The translations under genes and the position numbers were made by a program. The notes beneath the pieces were generated by a model, which was not told where the DNA came from, did not search any database, and worked only from the letters and a program-made list of their open reading frames with translations. From Anaerolineales bacterium (GTDB lineage: Bacteria; Chloroflexota; Anaerolineae; 4572-78; J111), in NCBI GenBank assembly GCA_012032575.1, contig JAAUSP010000009.1, forward strand, positions 1 to 34,470: a stretch of 34,470 bases of DNA, read 5' to 3'. Below, in pieces: positions 26,359 to 34,470 of this stretch (position 1 is the stretch's first letter; each line of letters starts with the position of its first letter).

Positions 26359-27710
26359 TTACAAAAGCAGCCCCGGCCTTTCGAGGGCCTGCTTCAAGGC
26401 AGCCAAAAATCGCCCGGCAATGGCCCCGTCAATAACCCGGTGATCGGCGGTGAGGGTGAAGCTGGACATGGGCTTGACCACAATCTGGTCGTCCTCGGTC
26501 ACAATGGCCCGCTTGACGGTGCGCCCTACGGCCAGAATGGCAGCCTGGGGCGGGTTGATGATCGCGGTAAACTGCTCCACGCCGAACATGCCCAGGTTGG
26601 AAATGGTAAAAGTACCGCCGCGCAGTTCTTCGGGGCGCAGCTTGCCTTCACGGGCGCGGACGCCGAGATCGTTCAATTGCGCGGCGATGTCGGGCAGGCT
26701 CAGGCGGTCGGCCTGGGGAATGACCGGCACAATCAGGCCGGCGTCAACCGCCACCGCCACGCCGATATTGATCTCAGCCCATTCCAGAATACTGTCCCCA
26801 TTGAACGAGGCGTTGACCTCCGGCTGCCGCGCCAGCGCCCAGGCGCAAGCCTTCACCAGCAGCGCCGTCAGGGTGACGCGCGGCCCCTCGGAACCGGCGG
26901 CCCGTGTGTCGTCCACCATTTGCTGCGCCCGGCTCATCTCCACCTCCAGACTGACGGTAAACTGCGGAATATCGCGGGCCGCAGCAGTCAGCCGCTCGGC
27001 GATGGTGCGGCGCATGCTGGTCAGAGGGACGGTACGGCGCAAGGCCGGCTGCCCGGCGGAACTACTGACCGGCGCAGGCGGCGACTCGACCGGGGCGGGG
27101 GTTGGGGCGGACGGTTGGATCACTGCCGCCATCTGCCAGACATCCGCCGATTGGATACGGCCACCCGGCCCGCTGCCGTTTACTGCTTGCAGGTCAAAGT
27201 TCAGTTCGCGGGCCAGCCGCCGGGCCGCAGGGACCGCCCGGATTTTGCCGGATGGAGCGGTCTGGTTGCCCAGGTAGCTGGTCACGTCCGCCCCTCTGAC
27301 CCGCTCGCCGGATGCGATAGGGGCGACAGATTGCAGATTGAGTTGATGCGCTTCGGCGATGCGTTGGGCCAGGGCGTCGCCTTGACCTGGCCATCGGCAG
27401 CCGGAGCGGACGGTTGGGCTTCTGCCGGGGCAGCGGCAGGTTGGGCCGGACTCCCACCCGGCAGAGCCTCGCCGGGCTTGAGCAGAAAAGCAATAACCTG
27501 GCCGATGGGCACCACGTCGCCGGGGCCGACCTTGATCCCGGCCAGGATGCCGGCCGCCGGAGCTTCGACTTCCATGGTGATCTTGTCGGTTTCAATCTCC
27601 AGCAGCGGCTCACCTTTTTCCACCGAGTCGCCTTCATTCTTGAGCCAGCGAGCTACGGTGCCGGTCTCCTGGGCCATTTCAAATTTGGGCATAATTACTT
27701 GTTTAGCCAT
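26359..27710 (-). CDS. 2-oxoacid dehydrogenase E2 acyltransferase (one frameshift)
   Basis: The dihydrolipoyl acyltransferase core of a pyruvate, acetoin or branched-chain complex. A lipoyl domain occupies residues 1-80, with Lys43 in '[14 protein letters not shown]'. Two peripheral-subunit-binding domains appear in tandem: '[18 protein letters not shown]' with 'RVRGADV', then '[18 protein letters not shown]' with '[13 protein letters not shown]'. The catalytic domain follows, with '[20 protein letters not shown]' holding the HxxxDG active site. One base is missing in the G run at 27372-27374; restoring it joins 'GQVKATP' to '[12 protein letters not shown]'. Corrected length is 450 residues. 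E1 lies upstream in the same direction; no E3 gene is in the window. Confidence 0.92.
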
Positions 27711-27734
27711 ATATTATTACCATGTCAGATTTAA

Positions 27735-27855
27735 AACTACTCACTCCCCAATGTCATTTCGAGGCCACAGGCCGAGAAATCTCCTGGATGCTACATAAGC
27801 AATGAGGGATTTCTCCCCGCTTCGCGGGTCGAAATGACATGCCTGAGGTGTTACT
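27735..27855. mobile_element. MITE-like inverted-repeat element, copy 3
   Basis: Inner arms atgtcatttcgaggcc... (from 27751) and ...gggtcgaaatgacat (to 27840) match the other two copies. The outer ends are more degenerate ('aactactcactcc' and 'tgaggtgttactc'). It fills the gap between the E1 and E2 genes and reaches the E1 stop codon. Confidence 0.55.
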
Positions 27856-29930
27856 CAAATTTGATATTTGACCAGCTTGCGGGCCGCTTCGACGATGTTT
27901 TCCACCTGCGGGACCATCGCCCGTTCCAGGTTGCGATTGTACGGCACGGGCACATCGGCCCCGCCGAGGCGGACAATCGGCGCTTCCAGGTAAGCAAACG
28001 CCTCGCTCTGGCCGATCATCGCCGCGATTTCGCCGCCAAAGCCGCCGATCAACGGGGCTTCGTGGACGACGATCAGCCGGCCTGTTTTCTTGACCGAGGC
28101 GGTGATGGTCGCTTCGTCATAAGGCTTGAGCGTGCGCGGGTCAATCACTTCCACCTCAATCCCTTCTTTCGCCAACTGTGCCGCTGCTTCCAGAGCGCGG
28201 GGGACCATCACCCCGATGGCGACGATGGTCAGATCGGTTCCGCTGCGCTTGATGTCGGCCTGGCCGAGCGGAATGATGTAAGGCTCATCCGGCACGTAAC
28301 CTTTGGTTTTATACAACAGCTTGCTCTCGACAAACATAATCGGGTTGTTATCGGCAATGGCGGCGAGGAGGAGTCCTTTGGCGTCATAAGCGGTGCTGGG
28401 CATGACCACTTTCACCCCCGGCACATTGATAAACCAGGCTTCCAGGCTCTCGGAGTGCTGGGCCGCCGCGCCGGTCCCGGAGCCAGCGGGCAGACGCATA
28501 ACCATCGAGACGTGGGCTTTGCCGCCGAACATATACCGGATTTTGGCCCCTTGCAGCACAATCTGCTCCATCGAGAGGGTCACAAAATCCATAAACTGCA
28601 TCTCGGCGATAGCCCGCATGCCGGTCATCCCGGCCCCGATGGCCGTCCCGGCGATATTATTTTCGGAAATCGGCGTATCGCGGACTCGTTCCGGGCCAAA
28701 GCGATCTATCAGGCCGACGGTCACGCCAAACGCGCCGCCGTAAGCGCCGATGTCTTCGCCCAGCATAAAGGCCTGGGGATCGTGTTCCAGGGCCAGGGCC
28801 ATTGCCTCGCGCAGGGCTTCGGCATAGCTGATCTCGCGCGGGCCAAGCGGTGGATTGATCGGCGTTTGCGGGCCGAAGGTTTCCTGAATCCAGCGGGGTA
28901 GAACTTTGGTTGGATTGGCCAGAGCTTCGGGCTCTTCGTAATAGACATATTTGGTCAGGTCCGCCACGTCAGGTTCCGGCTGCACCAGGGCGTATTCGAT
29001 AGCTTTTTCAATCTCGGCTTCGGCTTTTTCTTTTAAGGTCTGACCTTCGGCCTCACTCAGAAAGCCCCGCTTGATTAACCAGTTTTGATAGCGGGGAATA
29101 GGGTCACGCTCCATCCATGCTTTGACTTCGTCTTTGGTGCGGTAAACCTGCTTGTCACTCTTGGAATGGCCGAGGTAACGATATGTGACCAGTTCCACCA
29201 GCGAAGGCCCTTCGCCGCGCCGGGCACAGGCTACGGCTTCTTTCACGGCCTCATACGAGGCGAGGGCGTCCATGCCGTCAACTGTGCAGCCGGGCATACT
29301 ATAGGCCACCGCCCGATCCGCCACATGCGCCACCGACAGCGATCTTTTTACCGACATAGACATGGCATATTGGTTATTTTCGCACACAAAAATGACCGGC
29401 AGATTCCAGATCGAAGCCATATTCATGCTTTCGTGAAAATTGGCGGTGTTGGTCGCGCCATCGCCAAAGAAACAAATCACCACCCGGTCCAGGCCTTGCA
29501 GCTTGGTGCTCAAACCGGCTCCCACCGCCAGCGGAATCCCGCCCGACACAACGCCGTTGGCTCCTAAACTCCCCAGGGACAGGTCGGCCATGTGCATCGA
29601 GCCACCCCGGCCCAAACACACGCCGGTTTCTTTGCCCAGCAGTTCGGCCATCATATCGTTGATATTTTGTCCCTTGGCAATGGCGTGGCCGTGTCCCCGG
29701 TGGGTCGAGGTAATTAAATCATCCGGGCGCAGGGCCGCAATCGTGCCCACTGCGGCGGCTTCTTCGCCGACACACAGGTGCATCGTTCCGTGGACATTGC
29801 CGGCGGCGTACTGTTCAAAAGACGCCTCCTCGAAGGTGCGGATGAGGTACATCTGGTAGAGCATCTCCCGCAGTTTTTCTGTGGAGAGATCAAGGTTGGT
29901 CATCATATCCTGTGGAATGGTTATATCCAT
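27855..29930 (-). CDS. 2-oxoacid dehydrogenase E1, alpha and beta subunits fused
   Basis: A 691-residue protein joining both thiamine-diphosphate-dependent E1 subunits. The alpha half (1 to about 350) has '[20 protein letters not shown]', '[12 protein letters not shown]' and the ThDP motif [15 protein letters not shown] at 156-170, ending with the NN pair in '[11 protein letters not shown]'. The beta half starts near '[20 protein letters not shown]' and includes '[16 protein letters not shown]', '[20 protein letters not shown]' and '[14 protein letters not shown]'. It probably decarboxylates pyruvate, though acetoin or a branched-chain keto acid cannot be excluded. The ATG at 29930 follows AAGGAG. 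Neighbours on the same strand are a SorC regulator and a GutM-like protein upstream and E2 downstream. Confidence 0.93.
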   Translation of the reverse strand: MDITIPQDMMTNLDLSTEKLREMLYQMYLIRTFEEASFEQYAAGNVHGTMHLCVGEEAAAVGTIAALRPDDLITSTHRGHGHAIAKGQNINDMMAELLGKETGVCLGRGGSMHMADLSLGSLGANGVVSGGIPLAVGAGLSTKLQGLDRVVICFFGDGATNTANFHESMNMASIWNLPVIFVCENNQYAMSMSVKRSLSVAHVADRAVAYSMPGCTVDGMDALASYEAVKEAVACARRGEGPSLVELVTYRYLGHSKSDKQVYRTKDEVKAWMERDPIPRYQNWLIKRGFLSEAEGQTLKEKAEAEIEKAIEYALVQPEPDVADLTKYVYYEEPEALANPTKVLPRWIQETFGPQTPINPPLGPREISYAEALREAMALALEHDPQAFMLGEDIGAYGGAFGVTVGLIDRFGPERVRDTPISENNIAGTAIGAGMTGMRAIAEMQFMDFVTLSMEQIVLQGAKIRYMFGGKAHVSMVMRLPAGSGTGAAAQHSESLEAWFINVPGVKVVMPSTAYDAKGLLLAAIADNNPIMFVESKLLYKTKGYVPDEPYIIPLGQADIKRSGTDLTIVAIGVMVPRALEAAAQLAKEGIEVEVIDPRTLKPYDEATITASVKKTGRLIVVHEAPLIGGFGGEIAAMIGQSEAFAYLEAPIVRLGGADVPVPYNRNLERAMVPQVENIVEAARKLVKYQI

Positions 29931-29959
29931 CGTAACTCCTTAGTCGTTAAAGCAAACAG

Positions 29960-30010
29960 TATTTAGGCAAGCAAGGGGGTTAGCAGGAGCACCCTTGCTA
30001 CCTGTATTTG
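29960..30010. repeat. Short inverted repeat before the E1 gene
   Basis: AGCAAGGG and CCCTTGCT are inverted about 15 bases apart upstream of the E1 ribosome site. With irregular 7/8-bp units around it, it resembles the other intergenic repeats. A role in E1 expression is possible. Confidence 0.4.
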
Positions 30011-30099
30011 GCATGGGTATCGTAACCGCTCAACCTGAAAGGTATCGGCTGGTTATTATTTATCAGGGAGTTTACACAGCAATCGCGCTATGCAAAAAT

Positions 30100-30402
30100 T
30101 TACGGACCTGTTGAAGGTTTTGCAATTGCAAGCACTGTTGAGCAATGGATTGATTGAGCCTGTTCCCGCGTAAATCTACGCAGCAAGGCTTTGATTGAGA
30201 GTATAGCCGTGACCGCCATACTGAACTCAATAAGGCAGTTCCAAGTTTGAATTAAGCCAATAGCAGTCAGGCCGCTGCGGCGCAAAGTAATCATCCGTTG
30301 ATAAAAACGGCGCATTTGCCAATAAGCCAGCCCAAATTGGATAATCCACAGGACCCCTAAAATTAAGAAAATGAGGCCAGGATTGTTAGTTAATAGCTCC
30401 AT
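30100..30402 (-). CDS. GutM-like small membrane protein (C-terminus unclear)
   Basis: A 100-residue protein with an N-terminal hydrophobic helix ('LIFLILGVLWIIQFGLAYW') followed by 'QMRRFYQRMITLRRSGLTAI'. This arrangement resembles the start of GutM, the glucitol operon activator family, which is often paired with sugar regulators. It lies 7 bp from a SorC-type regulator, which supports the call. The second half does not match GutM well, and other frames give alternative endings, so further base errors or divergence are likely. The family assignment rests on pattern similarity alone. Confidence 0.45.
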   Translation of the reverse strand: MELLTNNPGLIFLILGVLWIIQFGLAYWQMRRFYQRMITLRRSGLTAIGLIQTWNCLIEFSMAVTAILSIKALLRRFTREQAQSIHCSTVLAIAKPSTGP

Positions 30403-30408
30403 TGCTGT

Positions 30409-31362
30409 TTATCCTCCGTGTAAGGCCAAAATCTCGGTGGTGGTGAGGCTGTCGGTAACTAATACACTAATAAAGTCGCCGCGCAAAGCTGCCAGAATGG
30501 CCGGGGCTTTGATAGCATTACCGGCTACGGCAATAACGGTGGGGATAGCGTGAATGGTAGCTAAATCCAGACCAATCACGCGGCGATTGGCCGGAAGGTC
30601 AACCGGCTTCCCCGTTGCATTAAAATGACGAGACAAAATATCGCCGATGGCCCCAATTTGATGCAAAGCAGCCAAATCTGTTTTGTTTAGATACCCAACA
30701 CGTTGTAAGCTGGATAAACCGGGATCAAGGGTACCAATACCAATCAAGGCCAGGTCTACCTGACTGGCTTCGAGTAAGGTATCAGCGATGGTCGGGTCCT
30801 GTAGTAAAGACTCGGCCAGCGCCTCATCTTTAACCACCAGCGGCGCATGAAGCGCCTGGTAAGCAGCCGATAACTTCTCAGACAGCCAGCGCGCCAGTTC
30901 AGAACCGTCGAATACCGGACTGCCGCTGCCAATAGCCCCGGAAATCTGTACAACTTTGACACCCTTCAATTCCACCTTGGGCATGGCCCGGACCACCTGA
31001 TGAACCGTAGTGCCCGAACCCAGGCCAATTTTTATGTCATCGCGCAAATGATTTTGCAGGCAGCGCGCTCCCAGAATACCTAAACGCTGCCGGAGAAGGT
31101 CCTGATCGTCGGGGATATTAGCCAGAACGTAAGCTTGCGAGAGGTTAAATGCTTGAGCGAGGAGAGATTCTAATTCAGCATCTCGTTTAAGGGGAAAGTT
31201 AACCTTAATTTCAACCAGGCCCATTTCACGGGCCTCCTGGAGCATTCTGGAAACCATAGAACGAGATTTTCCAATCCGTTCGGCAATAACAGATTGGTCC
31301 ATGTTATCTTCATAATACCAAGATGCTACTTGTCCCAATAACTCAAGGCGACCATCTTCCAT
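30409..31362 (-). CDS. SorC/DeoR-type transcriptional regulator of the E1/E2 cluster
   Basis: A second SorC-family protein, similar in layout to the one at 20303-21238. The helix-turn-helix is 'DQSVIAERIGKSRSMVSRML' near residues 22-41, and the effector domain includes 'IKIGLGSGTTVHQVVRAM', 'VKVVQISGAIGSGSPVFDGS', 'LALIGIGTLDPGLSSL' and 'TVIAVAGNAIKAPAILAAL'. The ATG at 31362 has AGGG upstream; a GTG at 31395 would add 11 residues. It heads a minus-strand run with the GutM-like gene, E1 and E2 and probably regulates them in response to a phosphorylated three-carbon or sugar ligand. Confidence 0.87.
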   Translation of the reverse strand: MEDGRLELLGQVASWYYEDNMDQSVIAERIGKSRSMVSRMLQEAREMGLVEIKVNFPLKRDAELESLLAQAFNLSQAYVLANIPDDQDLLRQRLGILGARCLQNHLRDDIKIGLGSGTTVHQVVRAMPKVELKGVKVVQISGAIGSGSPVFDGSELARWLSEKLSAAYQALHAPLVVKDEALAESLLQDPTIADTLLEASQVDLALIGIGTLDPGLSSLQRVGYLNKTDLAALHQIGAIGDILSRHFNATGKPVDLPANRRVIGLDLATIHAIPTVIAVAGNAIKAPAILAALRGDFISVLVTDSLTTTEILALHGG

Positions 31363-31387
31363 AGTGATCCCTAAAAAACGTGAATTC

Positions 31388-31484
31388 TCTTTCACAAGTG
31401 TGAGGCAATTTTAGACTTTCTCAAAAAATTTGTCAAATAAAAAATGCAAAAATGTGAAAATTTTATAACGTATGTGAAAAATTG
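31388..31484. promoter_or_regulatory. Repeated TGTGAAA motifs between divergent genes
   Basis: ATGTGAAAA occurs at 31452-31460 and again at 31472-31480, exactly 20 bp apart, two turns of the helix. A third TGTGAAA is on the minus strand at 31390-31396. The stretch separates the SorC-type regulator (minus) from the head-repeat protein (plus). The spacing fits cooperative binding of a regulator on one face of DNA. Confidence 0.5.
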
Positions 31485-31519
31485 ACCTTTTATTTGAATG
31501 ACGTTAAAAGCCCTTTTAA

Positions 31520-31553
31520 TGTTATAATGATCAAAAATCGGCGCAGGGGAGGA
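31520..31553 (+). promoter_or_regulatory. Extended -10 promoter and ribosome site of the head-repeat gene
   Basis: TGTTATAAT at 31520-31528 is an extended -10 element. No -35 with normal spacing is clear. GGGGAGGA at 31546-31553 is a strong ribosome site before the ATG at 31559. Confidence 0.55.
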
Positions 31554-31558
31554 CAACA

Positions 31559-33147
31559 ATGAGGCAAACAATCCTATTCAGGCAATGGGTCGTATTAGGG
31601 CTGGTGGTTTGGCTGACCGGCCTGACGGGTCAGGCAATGGCCCAGCAGCCGGACAGCCATCCAACCGAGATCGGCACAAGTTTCACCTATGAAGGCTACT
31701 TGACCGATGAAAACGGCAACCCGCTGGAAGGTGTCTACGACCTTGAATTCAAACTCTACGATGCGCCGAGCGACGGCAATCAGCTTGGGACTGCTGTTGT
31801 CAGCGACAATATAACGGTGCTGGAGGGTCGCTTCAGCGTGCCACTGGATTTCGGCAGGCGCATCTTCACCGGCGATACCCGCTACCTGGAAATGGGGCTG
31901 CGGCCCGGCAAACGTCTCGATGCTTTCACCCCCCTCCCCGGCCGCCAGCAACTCCCAGTGGCCGCCTATGCCCTGGCCCTGCCCAACCTCTGGACCGAAC
32001 CCAACCCGACCAGCCCCAACCTGATTGGCGGTCATCGTGATAACAGTGTCACCCGCGGTGTGATCGGCGCGACCATTGCCGGCGGCGGCGCGCCCGGCCA
32101 AACCAACCGCATCACCGACGATTACGGCGTGATCGGCGGAGGTCACAACAACCAGGCCGGCGATAATACCGGTCTCACCAGCGATACATCCTTTGCCACA
32201 GTCGGCGGCGGGCTGGCCAACAATGCCCTCAGTTCCTACGCCACCGTGGATGGCGGCTGGCTCAATCGCGCCGATGGCCCGTTCTCAACCATTGGTGGGG
32301 GCAGTCAAAATAGCACCGGCGACATTTACGCCACAGTCGGCGGCGGGCTGGATAACACCGCCGGCGCTCCGGGCGCGGCGTCGGCGGGGGCTGGCTCAAC
32401 AACGCCACCGACATCTACGCCGCCATTGGCGGCGGTTACAGTAACAAGGCACATGAAATTTATACGACGGTGGGGGGCGGCAGCTACAACACGTCCGCCG
32501 GCTCATGGGCGACGATTGGCGGAGGGTATAACAACAATGCCGGCGGAGGATACAGTGTCATTCCCGGCGGGCAGGATAATCGAGCGGAGGGTGATTTCAG
32601 CTTTGCCGCCGGACAACAGGCCCAGGCCAACAGTCCTGGCTGCTTTGTTTGGGCCGATGCCAGCAAGACCGACTTGCCCTGCAACACCCCCAACCGCTTT
32701 ATGGTTCGGGCTACCGGCGGAGTCTATTTTTTCACCAGCGTTGATCAGAACTCCGGCGCAGCCCTGCCGCCCGGCAGCGGCTCCTGGGCTACCTGGAGCG
32801 ACCGCCAGGCCAAAGCTAATTTTGCGCCGGTGGATGGTCAGGCTATTCTGACCCGCCTGAGCGCCTTATCCATCCAAACCTGGAATTACAAAACGCAGGA
32901 CTCCGCGATTCGCCACATTGGGCCGACGGCCCAGGATTTTCAGGCCGCTTTTAGCCTGGGGGAGGATAACCGGCACATCAGCACTGTAGACGCCGACGGC
33001 GTAGCCCTGGCCGCCATTCAAGCGCTGCATCAATTGGCTCAAGACCAGGCAGCCCAGCTTGCCGCCCAGCAGGCGCAAATCGCAACCCTGGAAGCACGGT
33101 TGGCAGCATTAGAAACATTGCTAAAAAACCATATTGAACACAAGTAA
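31559..33147 (+). CDS. Secreted trimeric head-repeat protein with C-terminal S74 chaperone domain (one frameshift)
   Basis: A surface or secreted protein. A signal peptide is evident (MRQTILFRQWVVLGLVVWLT..., cleavage after AMA near residue 28). An N-terminal beta-rich domain (about 35-140, 'FTYEGYLTDENGNPLEGVYD') is followed by head-type repeats such as 'ATVGGGLANNALSSY', 'STIGGGSQNSTGDIY' and 'ATIGGGYNNNAGGGY', as in YadA-like heads. Near the end, 'WSDRQAKANFAPVDGQAILT' and 'HIGPTAQDFQAAFSLG' mark an S74-type intramolecular chaperone, then a Gln/Ala-rich coiled coil. One G is missing at 32380-32381; restoring it links 'DNTAGAPGAA' to 'VGGGWLNNATDIYAAI', giving 529 residues. Autocleavage and trimer formation are inferred from family knowledge. 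Confidence 0.87.
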
Positions 33148-33525
33148 GCAAATGCTGATTGACTGACAGATTCACTATCTCACCACTGACGCGAAACGCA
33201 CCAAAAACGCAGAGTCTTTTTATAAACCTCTCGGCGGACTTTGCACTCTCGGCGGTTAGTTTGAACTACAAAGTTAAAGTAGCCAGTCCCAAATTTATCA
33301 TCCCCAATGTGCTATGCCTCGTTTTGATCTTTAACAACCTGCCAGCCAGAGTTTCTGTAAATTTTTCGCAAAGGTTTAACAAAATAGCCGTTCAACCACC
33401 CAAAATGGGAGGCTGACAAGTGTAGTCGGCTAACCTTTTGCCGATATTTATATATGGTATATTTTGATTGAGTGACGACTCCTCACAAAATAACCTTTGA
33501 GGATAGCTGCAACAAGGACAGGCTT
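33148..33525. other. Intergenic region before the response-regulator gene
   Basis: About 380 bp without a convincing gene. An 85-residue frame (33159-33416) lacks family features or a ribosome site. The stretch at 33438-33465 is AT-rich (ttgccgatatttatatatggtatatttt) and may hold the promoter of the next gene, but spacing of -35/-10 elements is poor. Short direct repeats such as 'ctcggcgga' and 'ctcggcggt' occur near 33229-33256. Confidence 0.4.
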
Positions 33526-34470
33526 ATGATTAACTTAGCGGAAAACACCCAGGTTTTATCTCCGACGGATACTGTTACAGGCGAGGCTCATTATTGGAAG
33601 ATCATGATTGTTGACGATCACCCGATGACCCATCAACTCGCTAAATACACTCTCCAATCCCTGATTTTCAAAGATAAATCTCTAAAATTTATTTCGGCCT
33701 ACTCCAGCGACGAAGCCCGGCGTTTAATTGAGGCCCATCCCGATACCGCCCTTATTCTGTTAGATATGGTCATGGAGGAAGATGACTCCGGTCTGAGAAT
33801 AGCCGATTACATCCGCAATACCCTTGAGAATAAGTTGGTTCGCCTTATTTTGTGGACTGGGACAACCGAAAAGAGAGCCATCGAGAAGATTATTATCGAA
33901 TATGACTTGAACGATTACAAAAATAAAGTTGACTTATCCCTCCATGAGATGGTGGTAACGGTCCTGGTTTCGTTAAAATCGTATTACGATTTAATGGCCC
34001 TTGAAACCAACCGCCGGAAGTTGGTCGAACTATCGGTAAATCTGGCGGCTCAAACCGCCGAATTGCAATCGCTCAATGAGCAATTAGAAGGTGAGGTGAC
34101 CGAACGCAAACAAATTATCGTCCAACGCGAAGAGCTGTTGGAAGCCGAACACGAACAGCGGCTGCTGGCCGAGACCCTCTCCGAAGCAACCTTAACCCTG
34201 ACCTCACAACTCAGCCAGGCCGCAGTTTTGGAGGAGATTTTAGGCCAGATGCAGCGCCTGGTGCCCTATGGAAATGCCCATTTGATGTTTCTGGAGGGTC
34301 AGCAACTGCGTATCGCGGCCTGGCGCGGTTACGAAGGAGTCGGCAGCGAAGGATTAATTCCTTATCTGGTCCAATCGCTGGCCGATGTCCCCACAGATGC
34401 CGAAGCTATTCGATTGCGGCGACCCATCGTTATAAAAAATACCCACGAAGATCCTCGCTGGGTAGTTATT
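33526..34470 (+). CDS. Response regulator with receiver, coiled-coil and GAF-like region (partial, runs off the window)
   Basis: The frame is open from ATG 33526 to the window end (315 residues). A receiver domain occupies about 25-150: the acidic pair D30-D31 in 'KIMIVDDHPMTHQL', phospho-acceptor Asp80 in 'ALILLDMVMEEDDSG', and Thr in 'LILWTGTTEKRA' with Lys in 'LNDYKNKVDLS'. The stretch 'YDLNDYKNKVDLSLHEMVVT' resembles the DUF3369 linker. A coiled coil follows (about 180-235), then a GAF-like start ('LEEILGQMQRLVPYGNAHLM'). Such proteins often continue into a histidine kinase or GGDEF/HD output, which would lie beyond this window. Confidence 0.82.
   Translation, partial: MINLAENTQVLSPTDTVTGEAHYWKIMIVDDHPMTHQLAKYTLQSLIFKDKSLKFISAYSSDEARRLIEAHPDTALILLDMVMEEDDSGLRIADYIRNTLENKLVRLILWTGTTEKRAIEKIIIEYDLNDYKNKVDLSLHEMVVTVLVSLKSYYDLMALETNRRKLVELSVNLAAQTAELQSLNEQLEGEVTERKQIIVQREELLEAEHEQRLLAETLSEATLTLTSQLSQAAVLEEILGQMQRLVPYGNAHLMFLEGQQLRIAAWRGYEGVGSEGLIPYLVQSLADVPTDAEAIRLRRPIVIKNTHEDPRWVVI

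Noticed and set aside
26302..28901. Plus-strand frames of 498 and 355 residues
   Set aside because: Opposite the E2 and E1 genes, whose catalytic motifs are unmistakable; the antisense products lack features.
33159..33416. 85-residue plus-strand frame
   Set aside because: AT-rich intergenic DNA without a ribosome site or any recognisable motif.

Overview
The window looks like chromosomal DNA of a free-living bacterium, most likely a Chloroflexota member (Anaerolineae/Ardenticatenia-like). This is inferred from gene style: a DHH-CBS-CCA nucleotidyltransferase fusion, an EndoQ-UvrD fusion, a secreted head-repeat/S74 protein, a response regulator followed by a GAF region, and fairly GC-rich coding DNA. 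No rRNA, tRNA, CRISPR array, phage gene or transposase was seen. The taxonomic call is an inference, not a measurement.

Layout. Bases 162-7524 hold unrelated housekeeping or repair genes: an EndoQ-like/UvrD fusion, a DHH-CBS-CBS-CCA-adding-like fusion, a GNAT acetyltransferase and a thioredoxin. Bases 7588-8464 are non-coding but structured: a good sigma70-type promoter, a perfect 14-bp inverted repeat just after it, and a perfect 19-bp terminator-like hairpin, all upstream of glpF. Bases 8465-24753 form one long plus-strand glycerol/dihydroxyacetone block: glpF, dhaK, dhaL, glpK, glpA, glpB, glpC, a methyltransferase-like gene, a second glpK, a small membrane protein, dhaM, an HPr, a SorC-type regulator, a PanE-like reductase, ptsI (enzyme I) and plsY, closed by a terminator. 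Bases 25062-25976 hold a deoxynucleoside kinase and a convergent cold-shock gene sharing a bidirectional terminator. Bases 26359-31362 are a minus-strand cluster: a SorC-type regulator, a GutM-like small membrane protein, a fused E1alpha-E1beta and an E2 of a 2-oxoacid dehydrogenase. Bases 31559-33147 encode a secreted trimeric head-repeat protein with a C-terminal S74 chaperone domain. The window ends inside a response-regulator gene.

How the genes fit together. Glycerol enters through GlpF, is phosphorylated by GlpK and oxidised by GlpABC to dihydroxyacetone phosphate. GlpB and GlpC point to electron delivery into the quinone pool. In parallel, dihydroxyacetone can be phosphorylated by DhaK/DhaL, with phosphate arriving by EI > HPr > DhaM. 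No sugar-transporting PTS permease is present, so this looks like a PTS chain serving DhaKLM and possibly regulation. PlsY would use glycerol-3-phosphate for phospholipid. The E1/E2 cluster could carry the resulting pyruvate to acetyl-CoA.

The most notable biology is the second GlpK. It aligns with the first without gaps over about 430 residues and keeps the glycerol-contacting R82/E83/Y134 positions, yet it has lost the catalytic Asp and the nucleotide-phosphate motifs. It looks like a pseudokinase encoded beside the PTS proteins. Other unusual signals are the glpF leader, a family of intergenic heptamer-repeat palindromes, and three copies of a MITE-like inverted repeat, one flanked by an 8-bp direct repeat.

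Caution on quality: nine genes are broken by about fifteen single-base frame changes, nearly all missing bases in short homopolymers, and restoring them gives full-length family members. I treat these as probable sequencing or assembly errors, not real pseudogenes.
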